From: CBDBZL01 sp965213545
Lineage (GTDB): Bacteria > Pseudomonadota > Alphaproteobacteria > Sphingomonadales > Sphingomonadaceae
DNA length: 64,000 bases
Reading direction: 5' to 3'
NCBI GenBank assembly: GCA_965213545.1
Contig: CBDBZL010000002.1
Span: 1,612,001 to 1,676,000, forward strand
This document shows, piece by piece, positions 35,407 through 44,770 of this stretch; the stretch's first letter is position 1, and every line of letters starts with the position of its first letter. Made by a program: the position numbers and the translations under genes. The notes beneath the pieces were generated by a model. That model had not been told where the DNA came from. It saw only the letters and a program-made list of their open reading frames with translations, and searched no databases.

Positions 35407-37113
35407 TCAGAACGCGCGGTCGTGGACGATGACCTTGAGCGTGGAGAATAAGACGCCGATGTCGCGCCAGATGGTCCAGCCTTGGATATATTCCAGATCG
35501 GCCTGCAACCGGTCGGCCAGGTCCTCCTCGGTTTCGGTGGCGCCGCGATAGCCGCGCACCTGGGCAAGGCCGGTGATCCCCGGCTTGAGGCAATGACGCT
35601 GCCAGTAGCGCCGGTCCACCTGCCAGAACAGCTTGCTTCCCGCCTGCGAGCCCAGCGCATGGGGGCGCGGCCCGACAAGGCTCATCTCGCCGCGTAGCAC
35701 GTTGATGAGCTGGGGCAATTCGTCGATGCTGGTCTTGCGCAGCAGAGCGCCGATGCGGGTGATGCGCGCATCGTCGCGGGCGGTGGAATCGGTGCCGTCG
35801 GCATCCGCCTGCGCCTCGCGCATCGAGCGGAACTTGAGGATCCAGAAGAACCTGTTGCCCCGGCCCATCCGCCGCTGCCGGAAGAACACCGACCCGCCAT
35901 CTTCCAGCTTGATGAGCAGCGCCACGACGAGGAGCAATGGCGCAAACGCAATAAGCGCGACACTTGAGACCACGATGTCGAAAGTGCGCTTGATCATGCG
36001 AGCGCGTGCCGAGAGCGGTCCGGAAGAAACCAGCAAGGTGGAGAACCGGCTCCCGTCGTGGTGAACGATCCCCAATGCGCCGATCTCATTGGCGTAGCGG
36101 CTGATCACCTCGCCATGGACGCCCGAGCCCTTGAGCACCTCGGACCAGGCAAGGCAGTCGCGCTCGGGACATGAGACGATAACCTGGTCCATGTTGAGCA
36201 GATATTGCGCCAGCCGGTCGAGCGCCGCGGGCTGCTCGACATCGGGCACCAGCCCATGCTCGGCCGCGTTGACCGTGAGTGCATGGCGCAGCGCCACCGC
36301 CGGACCGCCCGCCTGGATGACCAGCCGGTTCATCGTCCCCGGCCCCCACGCCCGGTGGATGAGATGCGCGCCGATGATGCGGCTGGCGACGAAGCCGGTC
36401 GCGGTCAGCGCCATGCCCGCGACGAAAGCGAGTCGCGAATTGGTTACCGGCATTTCGGTGAGGAAGGACATGAAGCTGAGCAGCGCGACGCCGACAAGCA
36501 GCGCCGACAGCGAGCGCACGCTTCCCAGCCGCCAGTCAGTCAGTGCCTTGACCGAGAAGGTCGCGTTGTAGAACGCGATGGTGACGTAGATGGGAGCCAG
36601 CAGCATGGCCGGGCGCATCATTTCCACCCCGAGGCGGATCTGCGGGAGCAGCAGATAGGCGATCGCAAAGCTGCTCAGCACGATGGCAAGGTCCATCGTC
36701 AATTGCAGCAGATAGAGCTGCACTCGTCGGCTGACGAAGGAGTTGGCCAGACCGGTGACCGGCACCGGCGGCAGCGCATCGCGCGCGTTTGCGTGCCTTA
36801 GGGATCGCCGATTCGGAGCCGGGGTGCGGGGCGGTGGATCGCTCGGCGGCGAACCGGTTACAACTTCGGGATCGGTGACTGCATCCGGCAGGCCGGCATG
36901 GGCGAGCGCTACCGGGGCGGCAGCGTCATGCGGCTGACCCTGCGCGGGGCTGGACCCCGTTGCCACGGTCCGCTTGGAGGATGACCCGCCAGGTCGCAGC
37001 GGACCCTCCGCCCGGACGGTGTCGTTGATCGGGATAACGGGCGCGAGGTCGCTTCGACCCTGGCCTTCACTGGACGAGGGTTCGGGATCCGGGCGTCCAG
37101 CGGGGATATCCAT
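35407..37113 (-). CDS. Polyprenyl-phosphate hexose-1-phosphate transferase (exopolysaccharide initiating sugar transferase)
   Basis: Starts a surface polysaccharide by moving a sugar phosphate to undecaprenyl phosphate. Order: a disordered Pro/Ser-rich N-terminus of about 120 residues, four membrane helices (about 130-250), a degenerate nucleotide-binding-like domain, a fifth helix (IVVSSVALIAFAPLLLVVAL), then the catalytic bacterial sugar transferase domain with RTFDI, FRQRRMGRGN, KFRSM, DELPQLINVLRGEMSLVGPR and KPGITGLAQVRG. ATG 37113 has AGGAAGAG about 5 nt upstream; ATG 37158 (AGGA upstream) would add 15 residues. The two GT2 genes at 27-29 kb may act in the same glycan, but they are not linked. 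Confidence 0.9.
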   Translation of the reverse strand: MDIPAGRPDPEPSSSEGQGRSDLAPVIPINDTVRAEGPLRPGGSSSKRTVATGSSPAQGQPHDAAAPVALAHAGLPDAVTDPEVVTGSPPSDPPPRTPAPNRRSLRHANARDALPPVPVTGLANSFVSRRVQLYLLQLTMDLAIVLSSFAIAYLLLPQIRLGVEMMRPAMLLAPIYVTIAFYNATFSVKALTDWRLGSVRSLSALLVGVALLSFMSFLTEMPVTNSRLAFVAGMALTATGFVASRIIGAHLIHRAWGPGTMNRLVIQAGGPAVALRHALTVNAAEHGLVPDVEQPAALDRLAQYLLNMDQVIVSCPERDCLAWSEVLKGSGVHGEVISRYANEIGALGIVHHDGSRFSTLLVSSGPLSARARMIKRTFDIVVSSVALIAFAPLLLVVALLIKLEDGGSVFFRQRRMGRGNRFFWILKFRSMREAQADADGTDSTARDDARITRIGALLRKTSIDELPQLINVLRGEMSLVGPRPHALGSQAGSKLFWQVDRRYWQRHCLKPGITGLAQVRGYRGATETEEDLADRLQADLEYIQGWTIWRDIGVLFSTLKVIVHDRAF

Positions 37114-37283
37114 GTAAACTCTTCCTAGGCCGCCCCCGGTCCGAAGCGGGCTGTCCATAGCAAAATTCCTGCGGAAAGCACCCCTGTTTTGCCGTATAGG
37201 TGATAACGGTTCCTTTTTGGCACAGTAGCCTGCCGGTGTTGCGCTCCGGTTACAGTCACTATCAGTACGAGTCGCGATGGTGG

Positions 37284-38321
37284 CTATGTCGGGGCCCGGC
37301 CGGCTGCCCGTGCGATCCGCACCAACGCATCGGCAAGGTGAAGATCAGCCATCGCCGAACGGGTCATCAGCAGGCGATGGAGTCGCGCCAGGTGTCCGAC
37401 CAGCCGCTCGATGCGCGGCGCGCTCCAGGCTGCGAGCTGGCGTTCGACCGACTTGCGCTCGCCGAAATAGACCCGCTCGGCATCGCTGGCCGCCTTCACC
37501 GATCCGCCTCCGGCAAGCCGTGCCTGGAGCCTTGCCAGCAGAGCGGCGCGCCGCTCCAGCGCGAGCGCGACCACGACCGGATCAAGCCCCACCGTGCCCA
37601 TCCGCGCCAATTCGCCACGGATTTGGTCGAGCCTGCCGCCAAGCACCGCATCGATCAGCGGCGCGGTGCCTTCCTCCTCGCCCATCGCGCCGATTGCCGC
37701 CAGATCGTCGGACGTAACGGGGCGCGGCGCGTCGGGTGCGGCGTCGAGATAGAGCGCCAGCTTCTCGATCTCGGAGCCGGCGAGGCGGATATCCATCCCC
37801 GCGCCCCGGGCGATGCGTTCGGCGAGGCCGGCATCGAGACGCAGGCCCGCGGCATCGGCCATCTGGCGAAGTTCGGTGCTGATGGTGGCGAGGTCGGGCG
37901 GCCAGAACATGGCCATGAGCGCGTCCTTGCGGCCTGCGACGATCTTTGCGGTGCGCGCCTTGTCGGTCGCCCCGGTCGCCACGATGATGATCGGGCAGGC
38001 GCCATCAGCGGCACCTGCATCGGCAAGTTCGAACAGCGAGGCGACGGCCTGATAGGCCTCGTCTCCCGCCGCGCGCACCAGCAGATGCCGCGAACCCCCG
38101 AACAGCGAGGCGGAGCGCGATTCGTCAGCTAAACGGGCGGGATCGGCCTTGATTTCGGCACCCGTAAGCTCGATCCGTTCGCCCGGCTCGGGAAGCGCGG
38201 CGATGATCTTTTCTGCTCCTGCGGCCGCCCCCGCCTCGTCCGGGCCGCACAGGAAAAACAGCGTGCAGCCACGCGCCGCCCGCGGTGCCCCGCCGATGAA
38301 ATCGCGGTTGGTCGCCTTCAC
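37284..38321 (-). CDS. holA: DNA polymerase III subunit delta
   Basis: Clamp-loader subunit that opens the beta clamp. The 345-residue product has the N-terminal degenerate AAA+ domain (LFFLCGPDEAGAAAGAEKII; LFGGSRHLLVRAAGDEAYQA), a middle lid (GLAERIARGAGMDIRLAGSEIEKLALYL) and a helical collar (FGERKSVERQLAAWSAPRIE). It overlaps the lptE stop by four bases and is the last gene of the DUF3576-leuS-lptE-holA run, a classic order. Confidence 0.92.
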   Translation of the reverse strand: MKATNRDFIGGAPRAARGCTLFFLCGPDEAGAAAGAEKIIAALPEPGERIELTGAEIKADPARLADESRSASLFGGSRHLLVRAAGDEAYQAVASLFELADAGAADGACPIIIVATGATDKARTAKIVAGRKDALMAMFWPPDLATISTELRQMADAAGLRLDAGLAERIARGAGMDIRLAGSEIEKLALYLDAAPDAPRPVTSDDLAAIGAMGEEEGTAPLIDAVLGGRLDQIRGELARMGTVGLDPVVVALALERRAALLARLQARLAGGGSVKAASDAERVYFGERKSVERQLAAWSAPRIERLVGHLARLHRLLMTRSAMADLHLADALVRIARAAGRAPT

Positions 38322-38872
38322 TGAACGGCTGGGGACACAGGCGCGGGCTGGGATGAGGGAACAATTGGGGGCGGGGGCGACTCGAAGGCCAGCGTAACTT
38401 GCGTCACAATCCGCTCGGCGACCACCTGCGCCAGGTTCTCAAGCGCCGCTTCCTCGGCGGCGATGGTGGCATATTCGGAAGCCACGACATCGATCCCAGC
38501 GTCTGAGCCGGCGGTGGCATCGAGCATGACGCGGCCGGTCTGCAGGTCGACCAGCTGGAACCGGGCGCGCAGGGTGCGCCGCTCGCGCCCCGTGGTGTCA
38601 TCGGTGAGCAGGCCCAGCGCTTCAAGCCGGTCGTCGAGCACCACATCGAGGCGATAGCGCGGCGCAACCTCTACTCCCGCGCGGCCGAGCCGGTCCATCA
38701 GTGCATTGCGCACCAGCCACCCCTCGCGCCCGGCGATTGCCGGTACTTCGACCGCCGCCAGCCCCTGCGCCACCGGTCCGCTCGCCCCGCCGGCATAGAC
38801 TGGTCTGAGACCGCACCCACCGAGCATGGGCGGGAGCGAGGCAACCGCCAGAAGGAACGCCGCAGCGCGCAT
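38318..38872 (-). CDS. lptE: LPS-assembly lipoprotein LptE
   Basis: Outer-membrane lipoprotein that plugs and assembles LptD. In 184 residues: a signal with lipobox MLGGC (Cys20), GLRPVYAGG after it, and the two-helix/beta-sheet domain (YRLDVVLDDRLEALGLLTDD; YATIAAEEAALENLAQVVAERI). The Pro-rich C-terminal tail is low complexity. Its start overlaps the leuS stop by one base and its stop overlaps holA by four, so translation is coupled across the operon. Confidence 0.87.
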   Translation of the reverse strand: MRAAAFLLAVASLPPMLGGCGLRPVYAGGASGPVAQGLAAVEVPAIAGREGWLVRNALMDRLGRAGVEVAPRYRLDVVLDDRLEALGLLTDDTTGRERRTLRARFQLVDLQTGRVMLDATAGSDAGIDVVASEYATIAAEEAALENLAQVVAERIVTQVTLAFESPPPPIVPSSQPAPVSPAVQ

Positions 38873-41460
38873 CAGGTAACGATATTGACCAGGCGCCCGG
38901 GCACCACAATCACCTTCTTCACCGGTGCCCCCGCCAGCGAGCGCTGCACCTTGTCGCTGGCAAGCGCGAGCGCCTCAAGCGCTTCACGCGATGCATCGCT
39001 CGGCACCGCCAGCGTGTCACGCAGCTTGCCCTTGTGCTGGACGGCGATGGTCACCTCGTCCTCGACCAGCAATTGCGCGTCGACCTTGGGCCAGGCGGCG
39101 GCGGCGATCAGGCCCTCGCCGCCGAAACGCGCCCAGGCTTCCTCGGCCAGATGCGGCATCATCGGCGCGACCAGCTTCATCAGCGTTTGGATGGCGTGCG
39201 TGCGATCGGTGGAAGGCGGGGCCTTCTCGGTGGCACCGGCAAGCTCGTAGATACGCGCCACCGCCTTGTTGAACGCCAGCGCCTCGATATCCGCACCCAC
39301 CGCGGCGATGGCCTGATGCGTGCGGCGGGCGAGCGCGCGGTCCTCGCCTGGTTCGCTGTTACTAGTGAGGTCCGGATCGAGCTCGCCGAACAGCCGCCAC
39401 AGCCGCTGGACGAAGCGGTGGCAGCCCTCGATCCCGCTCGCCGACCAGGGCAGGTCGCGCTCGGGCGGTGAATCGGACAGCATGAACCAGCGCAGCGCAT
39501 CGGCGCCGTAGCGGGCGGTGATCTCGGCCGGGTCGACGACGTTATGTCTTGATTTGGACATCTTCGTAACGGGCTTGATATTATCCCGAAGAAAGCGCCC
39601 ATTCGGCGCTCTGGTCCGATCAATCTTTCGTCCATTTGCCAACGTGACCGGTTTTATTATTGTCAGCGCAGGATTCACATAACCGTTTTTATTCCACTCT
39701 TCTCGATACGTCACCATGCCCTGGGTGAACAGGCTGGCGAAAGGCTCCTTTACTTCGAGCTTGCCGATGCTCGCCAGCGCGCGGGTCCAGAAGCGGGCGT
39801 AGAGCAGGTGCAGGATCGCGTGCTCGACCCCGCCGATATACTGGTCGACCGGCAACCACGCCGCGACCTCGGCCGGGGCGAACGGTGCGTCGGCGGGCTG
39901 GCTGGCGAAGCGCAGGAAATACCACGAGGAATTGACGAAGGTGTCGAGCGTATCGGTTTCGCGCTGCGCCGCCGCGCCGCATTGCGGGCAGGCGACGTGC
40001 TTCCAAGTGGGATGTCGCTCGAGCGGGTTTCCAGGCGTGGAGAAATCGACGTCCTCGGGCAGCGTGACCGGAAGCTGGTCGCGCGAGACCGGGACGACGC
40101 CGCATTCATCGCAATGGATGAACGGGATCGGCGTCCCCCAATAGCGCTGGCGCGAGACACCCCAGTCGCGCAACCGCCACACCGTGCGGCCCTCGCCCCA
40201 GCCCCCCGCTCCGGCGCGCGCGATGACCTCGGCCTTGGCAGCGACGACATCCATCCCGTCGAGGAAGTCGGAATTCACCAGGGTGCCGAGCTCGACATAG
40301 GCCTCGCTCAGCGGCGCCTCCGCCTCGTCCGGCGAAGGGGCGACGACGCGCGGGATCGGCAGGCCGTATTTGGTTGCGAACTCGAAGTCGCGCTGGTCGT
40401 GGCCGGGGACCGCCATGATCGCGCCGGTGCCGTATTCCATCAGCACGAAATTGGCGATGTAGACGGGTAGTTGTGCGCCGGTGAACGGATGCGCGGCGGT
40501 GAGGCCGATATCGTAGCCCAGCTTCTCAGCAGTTTCGAGCTCGGCGGCCGTCGTCCCGCCCGCGCGGCATTGCTCGATGAAGGCGGCTGCCTGCGGGTCC
40601 CGCTCGGCGACCTCCGCAGCGACCGGGTGATCGGGCGCCACCGCGACGAAGCTAGCGCCGAAGATCGTATCGGGCCGGGTGGTGTAAACGGGCAGCCGCT
40701 CGCCGTTGGAGAGGGTGAAGGCGAATTCGAGCCCGCTCGACTTGCCGATCCAGTTCTCCTGCATCAGCCGCACCTTGTCGGGCCAATGCTCGAGCTCGCT
40801 TAGGCCGGCGAGCAACTCCTCGGCGAAGGCGGTGATCTTCAGGAACCACTGGTCGAGCCGGCGCTTCTCGACCACCGCGCCCGAGCGCCAGCCGCGGCCG
40901 TCGACCACCTGCTCGTTGGCGAGCACCGTCATGTCGACCGGGTCCCAATTGACCGCGCTCTGCCGGCGATAGACGAGGCCCGCCTCGTACAGATCCAGAA
41001 ACAGCGCCTGCTCGTGGCCGTAGTAGCTCGGATCGCAGGTGGCGAACTCGCGGCTCCAGTCGAGCGCGAAGCCGAGCGAGCGAAGCTGTGCGCGCATCGC
41101 GGCGATATTATCGTAGGTCCAGCCCGCCGGGTGAACGCCCTTCTCCATCGCGGCGTTCTCTGCCGGCATGCCGAAGGCGTCCCAGCCCATCGGGTGAAGC
41201 ACCTCATGCCCGGTCATGCGCATGAAGCGGGCAATGACGTCGCCCATCGTGTAGTTGCGCACGTGGCCGATATGGATGCGCCCCGAGGGGTAGGGGAACA
41301 TCTCCAGGATATAGGCCTTGGGACGCGCGCTGGCGCCGTCGGCCTCGAAGATGCGGGCCTCGTCCCAGGCCTGCTGCCAGCGGTTCTCGGCGGCCGCGAA
41401 GTCGAACTTCCCGCCCGCCGAACCTGCTACGCCCGCGCCCTCGCTGTCGTACATCGCCAT
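38872..41460 (-). CDS. leuS: Leucine--tRNA ligase
   Basis: Class Ia synthetase of 862 residues. HIGH motif in YPSGRIHIGHVRNY, the CP1 editing domain with TTRPDTIFGASFVAVAPDHP and MAVPGHDQRDFEFA, zinc-type cysteines in HCDECGVVPV and ACPQCGAA, KMSKS as TKMSKSRHN, and a C-terminal anticodon-binding plus LeuRS-specific tail. The region around 39541-39710, encoding the part just before KMSKS, is visibly less GC-rich than the rest of the gene, but stays in frame. Second gene of its operon. Confidence 0.97.
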   Translation of the reverse strand: MAMYDSEGAGVAGSAGGKFDFAAAENRWQQAWDEARIFEADGASARPKAYILEMFPYPSGRIHIGHVRNYTMGDVIARFMRMTGHEVLHPMGWDAFGMPAENAAMEKGVHPAGWTYDNIAAMRAQLRSLGFALDWSREFATCDPSYYGHEQALFLDLYEAGLVYRRQSAVNWDPVDMTVLANEQVVDGRGWRSGAVVEKRRLDQWFLKITAFAEELLAGLSELEHWPDKVRLMQENWIGKSSGLEFAFTLSNGERLPVYTTRPDTIFGASFVAVAPDHPVAAEVAERDPQAAAFIEQCRAGGTTAAELETAEKLGYDIGLTAAHPFTGAQLPVYIANFVLMEYGTGAIMAVPGHDQRDFEFATKYGLPIPRVVAPSPDEAEAPLSEAYVELGTLVNSDFLDGMDVVAAKAEVIARAGAGGWGEGRTVWRLRDWGVSRQRYWGTPIPFIHCDECGVVPVSRDQLPVTLPEDVDFSTPGNPLERHPTWKHVACPQCGAAAQRETDTLDTFVNSSWYFLRFASQPADAPFAPAEVAAWLPVDQYIGGVEHAILHLLYARFWTRALASIGKLEVKEPFASLFTQGMVTYREEWNKNGYVNPALTIIKPVTLANGRKIDRTRAPNGRFLRDNIKPVTKMSKSRHNVVDPAEITARYGADALRWFMLSDSPPERDLPWSASGIEGCHRFVQRLWRLFGELDPDLTSNSEPGEDRALARRTHQAIAAVGADIEALAFNKAVARIYELAGATEKAPPSTDRTHAIQTLMKLVAPMMPHLAEEAWARFGGEGLIAAAAWPKVDAQLLVEDEVTIAVQHKGKLRDTLAVPSDASREALEALALASDKVQRSLAGAPVKKVIVVPGRLVNIVT

Positions 41461-41484
41461 CCCCCGCCGCGCCCGGCAGGCCGT

Positions 41485-41949
41485 TCAGCCGATCGCCGAG
41501 CGGCGCAGGTCGCGTGCCTTGGTCAGGATGATGTCCTCCAGCCGCTGGATCGTCGCCGCCTGCACGGGCGCCTCCACCCAGGTGCCCTGCTGATTGACCT
41601 GGCGGCTGGCGGCAACGCGCAGCGCATCGGCGCGCAGATCCTGATCGAGGATCAGCACCGAGACCTTGACCCGTTCATCGGGCTGCTCGGGATTGGCATA
41701 CCAGTCGGTCACGATCACCCCGCCCGCGCTGTCGGTCTGGGCAAGCGGCATGAAGGCGAGCGTCTCCAGACTGGCGCGCCACAGATAGGAATTGACGCCG
41801 ATCTGGGTGATCTGGGCAGCGGCAAGATCCGCCTGCGGCCGCGCGTCGCCGCCACCACAGGCCGTCAGTGCGGGTATCGCGGCAAGCGCGAGAACCGCGC
41901 CGCGCACGCTGCGCCATGCCAAGGTGGGGGGGACATCGAACACAGCCAT
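41485..41949 (-). CDS. DUF3576 lipoprotein
   Basis: A 154-residue predicted lipoprotein: signal ending in LTAC followed by GGGDARPQAD, then the DUF3576 domain (ITQIGVNSYLWRASLETLAF, GVIVTDWYANPEQPDERVKVSV). DUF3576 genes next to leuS-lptE-holA are common in alphaproteobacteria; an envelope role is suspected but not proven. Three ATGs in a row (41955, 41952, 41949) follow AAGGAT; the third has the best spacing. It leads the operon, 24 bp before leuS. Confidence 0.82.
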   Translation of the reverse strand: MAVFDVPPTLAWRSVRGAVLALAAIPALTACGGGDARPQADLAAAQITQIGVNSYLWRASLETLAFMPLAQTDSAGGVIVTDWYANPEQPDERVKVSVLILDQDLRADALRVAASRQVNQQGTWVEAPVQAATIQRLEDIILTKARDLRRSAIG

Positions 41950-42342
41950 CATCATTATCCTTATCGGTTCTGGGCCACCAGGACGGGTTGCGAACCATCT
42001 GCCGGAGCGTCCAGGCAACGGTCTAGCAAACGCTCCGCCGCCGGTGGACCCCTATCAGCGCACCGACCCGGACGGCAAGCAGGACGGCGTGCTTCGCGAG
42101 GCGCGAAAAGGGGTTAACACCTGCTTAATCGTGTTTCGTCATTGTGGGCGATGCGCAACACAATCCACGCGAGCGCAGGCAATGCTGATATTGGGACTCG
42201 CCAAATATTTGAATCGCCCCATACCGGTGTCTTGTGGACGCCAGCTTCGATGCGAGTCGACGGCTGGTTTCGATGGGTTTCGCGGGCGCTGAGGTCATGT
42301 CGTGCGGTTGCGCGTGCGAATGTCGGGGCAGAGGCAAGAGGG
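41950..42342. other. Divergent intergenic region with a candidate CtrA site
   Basis: No gene seen with confidence; the frame of the downstream OM protein is open back to 42142 but without a signal peptide there. It holds the TTAA-N7-TTAA site described separately and must hold the promoters of the leuS operon and of the OM protein gene. Confidence 0.45.
42114..42128 (+). promoter_or_regulatory. Candidate CtrA box (TTAA-N7-TTAA)
   Basis: The sequence ttaacacctgcttaa matches the full CtrA consensus of alphaproteobacteria: two TTAA half sites with exactly seven bases between. It is 215-230 bp before the OM-protein start and about 165 bp before the DUF3576 start, in a divergent promoter region, where a cell-cycle regulator site would be expected. 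One match in 64 kb of GC-rich DNA is suggestive but not proof. Confidence 0.45.
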
Positions 42343-43158
42343 GTGAGTGAGGTGAGAAGGGCAGGATCGGTCTTTCGTCGACAACCGGCAAGTGCCGGCC
42401 GGCGCCTGGCATTCCTGGTTCCCGTTGCCGCCGTGCTCGCGCTTCCGGCGGCGGCCTATGGCCTGATCGGTGAGGGCGCATTGCAGCAGTCGGGACTGCT
42501 TTCGGCCGCCAACTATGCTCCCTTCACACCGGCCTCGGCCGATCCCCGGGTTGCGCGCATCGTTGCCGAACGCAGCGCCGGGGCAACCCCGTTCCTGCGC
42601 TTTACGCCTGCCGGCACTGCCGACGTGGGCAGCCGCAAGGTAACCGTGGCGGTGCGGGTCGACCAGCAGGCGGCGCGAGCGATCTCGGCGCGCGGGGCCG
42701 GCGATCCGGTGACCGAGCCACGCACCGCTTCGCGCGAGGAGCCGCGCATCGCGCCCACGCGCTATAATCTGGGTCTGGCGCGCGGATATCAGAGCTTTGC
42801 TCGTGCCGTTCCGCCGGCCGCCGCGGCGCGCGTTGCGCCGCTCGACACCGGGCGGACAGTTGACCTGGCTGAGTTTGAGCCGTCGCGCGGCGTCAAGGAA
42901 CAGCCCAGCCGATTCGCCGCCCGGGTCCAGCTCGAAGAGGGCGCGACCGGTCTTGCCGGCCCGCCCTCGCAGCTGGTCAAGCGCCGCCAGCCGGTGATCG
43001 ATCAGACGCTGGACGTCGCGGGCAGTTATCGCCTCACCCGCAATCTGGATGTCACCGCAGGGCTGCGCTACTCGCAGGAGCGCGATTTGGCCCCGCTTCC
43101 CGATATCGAGGAGCAGGATAGTCAGGCGATCTATATCGGCACCCAGTTCCGCTTCTGA
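42343..43158 (+). CDS. Probable outer-membrane beta-barrel protein of unknown function
   Basis: A 271-residue product: a basic N-region, a signal helix (LAFLVPVAAVLALPAAAYG), a long polar middle, and a C-terminal part with alternating strands (VAGSYRLTRNLDVTAGLRYS) that ends IGTQFRF. A C-terminal Phe with aromatic or hydrophobic residues at alternating places is the usual BAM recognition signal. The barrel part seems short, so it may be a fragmentary or oligomeric barrel. GTG 42343 or GTG 42352 with AGAGGGG upstream are the likeliest starts. No family recognised. Preceded by a candidate CtrA box. Confidence 0.6.
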   Translation: MSEVRRAGSVFRRQPASAGRRLAFLVPVAAVLALPAAAYGLIGEGALQQSGLLSAANYAPFTPASADPRVARIVAERSAGATPFLRFTPAGTADVGSRKVTVAVRVDQQAARAISARGAGDPVTEPRTASREEPRIAPTRYNLGLARGYQSFARAVPPAAAARVAPLDTGRTVDLAEFEPSRGVKEQPSRFAARVQLEEGATGLAGPPSQLVKRRQPVIDQTLDVAGSYRLTRNLDVTAGLRYSQERDLAPLPDIEEQDSQAIYIGTQFRF

Positions 43159-43241
43159 TCGGCCGGCTTTGGGGCTGGCAGATCACGTTTTTAGGGCAGG
43201 CCAGGACCGCCAGGCAACGATTCTATAGCGAACCCCGCGTC

Positions 43242-44189
43242 TCACACAGCCTCGGCGCCCGATCCGCGCCCGCCTCGCAGGTGATATTCCTGCGTCCCGC
43301 GTGATACCAGGTTATCGACATCGATCACCGCCGCATTGGCGTAGGTGAATCCGGGGTCGAGGTTGCGATAGAGCTGGTCGAAGTCGCGCTCGACCGTCTT
43401 GCGATAAAGATCCTCGAAGCTTTCGATCACGAAATAGGTCGGTTGCAGGTCACTGATGACATAGTCGGTCCGCATCACCCGGTCGACATTGAGCATGATC
43501 CGGTTGGGCGAGCTGGCCTCCAGAGCGAACACCGCCTCGGTCGGCCCCGACAGGATGCCCGCGCCGTAGATGCGCAGCTCGCCATCTTCTAGGATCAGGC
43601 CGAATTCCACCGTGTACCAGTAAAGCGCGCCCAGGGCCTTCAACCGGTTGTGGCGCATCGCCTTCCAGCCGGCCCGGCCATATTCCTGCATGTAATCGGC
43701 ATAGACCGGGTCGGCCAGCAGCGGCACGTGGCCGAACACGTCGTGAAAAACGTCGGGCTCCTGGATGTAGTCGAAGGTTTCGCGCGTGCGGATGAAGTTT
43801 CCCGCCGGGAAGCGCCGATTGGCCAGGTGCCAGAAGAACACGTGATCGGGGATCAGCATCGGCACGGGGACCACGCTCCACCCGGTCAATTGCCACAGCT
43901 CCTCCGACAGGCGGTTGAAATCGGGCACCCCGCCGCCCGATTTGCGACCGCTCAGATCGAGCTTGTCGAGCCCGCGCATGAAGGCGCTGCACCCGCGGCC
44001 GGGAAGGAGCGACATCTGGCGTGCGAAAAGATCGTTCCAGATCGCATCGTCCTCGCTCGAATATTCGCGCTGAACGGGTTCGAGCCAGTCCTCGCCAACG
44101 TGCGGCGGACGGCGCAGCGGCGCGGCGAAGCAGCCTTCGGGGACTTCGGGAATGTCGGAAAAGCGGTCGGTTGGCTCTTTGGTGTGCAT
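43242..44189 (-). CDS. phhA: Phenylalanine 4-monooxygenase
   Basis: Converts phenylalanine to tyrosine with tetrahydropterin and iron. In 315 residues the catalytic domain shows iron ligands His149 and His154 in PDVFHDVFGHVPLL and Glu195 in YWYTVEFGL, with IRTRETFDYIQEPD before them. The regulatory ACT domain of the animal enzyme is absent, as in other bacteria. No pterin carbinolamine dehydratase (phhB) is adjacent. The product ends RGGRGSGAEAV, beyond the usual core. Confidence 0.95.
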   Translation of the reverse strand: MHTKEPTDRFSDIPEVPEGCFAAPLRRPPHVGEDWLEPVQREYSSEDDAIWNDLFARQMSLLPGRGCSAFMRGLDKLDLSGRKSGGGVPDFNRLSEELWQLTGWSVVPVPMLIPDHVFFWHLANRRFPAGNFIRTRETFDYIQEPDVFHDVFGHVPLLADPVYADYMQEYGRAGWKAMRHNRLKALGALYWYTVEFGLILEDGELRIYGAGILSGPTEAVFALEASSPNRIMLNVDRVMRTDYVISDLQPTYFVIESFEDLYRKTVERDFDQLYRNLDPGFTYANAAVIDVDNLVSRGTQEYHLRGGRGSGAEAV

Positions 44190-44285
44190 GGCTTTTCTTT
44201 ATCGGATGGCCGGGCGCTTGTCGCGAGGAAGGTCGAGCGCGGATTGCGCCGCTTCCGAGCCGCCCGCCTTTATACTTCGCGGGAC

Positions 44286-44588
44286 CTATTCCATTTCCGA
44301 CTCGGCCGCCGCGATGGCGTCATCGACCGCGGACTGCGCCTCGTCGGCGGCGCGTTCAGCGCTGCGCTCGACCTGATCCATCGACGGAGCCTCGCGCACC
44401 GGGCGGGCTTCGGGCTCGGTCTCCACCAGATCATTATCCTCAACCGGCATCGGTGTATCGGCCAGCGCCTCGTCGGCGGGCTGCTCAACGGTATCGGCCA
44501 CCGCATCCTCGGAGGCGTCATCGGCGCCGCCGCATCCTGCAAGCAAGGCTAGTGCGGCAAGGGCGGGAATAGCTAGGCGCAACGACAT
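44286..44588 (-). CDS. Small acidic lipoprotein of unknown function
   Basis: A 100-residue predicted lipoprotein: signal ALAALALLAGC with lipidated Cys19, then a very acidic, Ala/Glu/Asp-rich tail likely to be extended (EDAVADTVEQPADEALADTP) and a short helical end (ERAADEAQSAVDDAIAAAES). ATG 44588 has AGGAGA about 9 nt upstream, a strong site. No family recognised; it is 96 bp before phhA on the same strand. Confidence 0.72.
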   Translation of the reverse strand: MSLRLAIPALAALALLAGCGGADDASEDAVADTVEQPADEALADTPMPVEDNDLVETEPEARPVREAPSMDQVERSAERAADEAQSAVDDAIAAAESEME

Positions 44589-44770
44589 TGTCTTTTATCT
44601 CCTGAAACCGGGCCGAGAGCGCGCGGGCAATTCGTGCCTTCACGCAGCCAATGCCTATCCCTCTAACCGATCGCGGCGTGGCGGAAAATCGCCAAAATGC
44701 CAACCTCGCGATAGCGTTCCTCCCGGTGCGAGCGTTCCCTCGCCCGTCCTCATGTGGCAGGATGACACCC

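Noticed and set aside
39541..39710. Locally AT-richer patch inside leuS
   Set aside because: It stays in frame and encodes normal LeuRS sequence just before KMSKS; I do not read it as an insertion.
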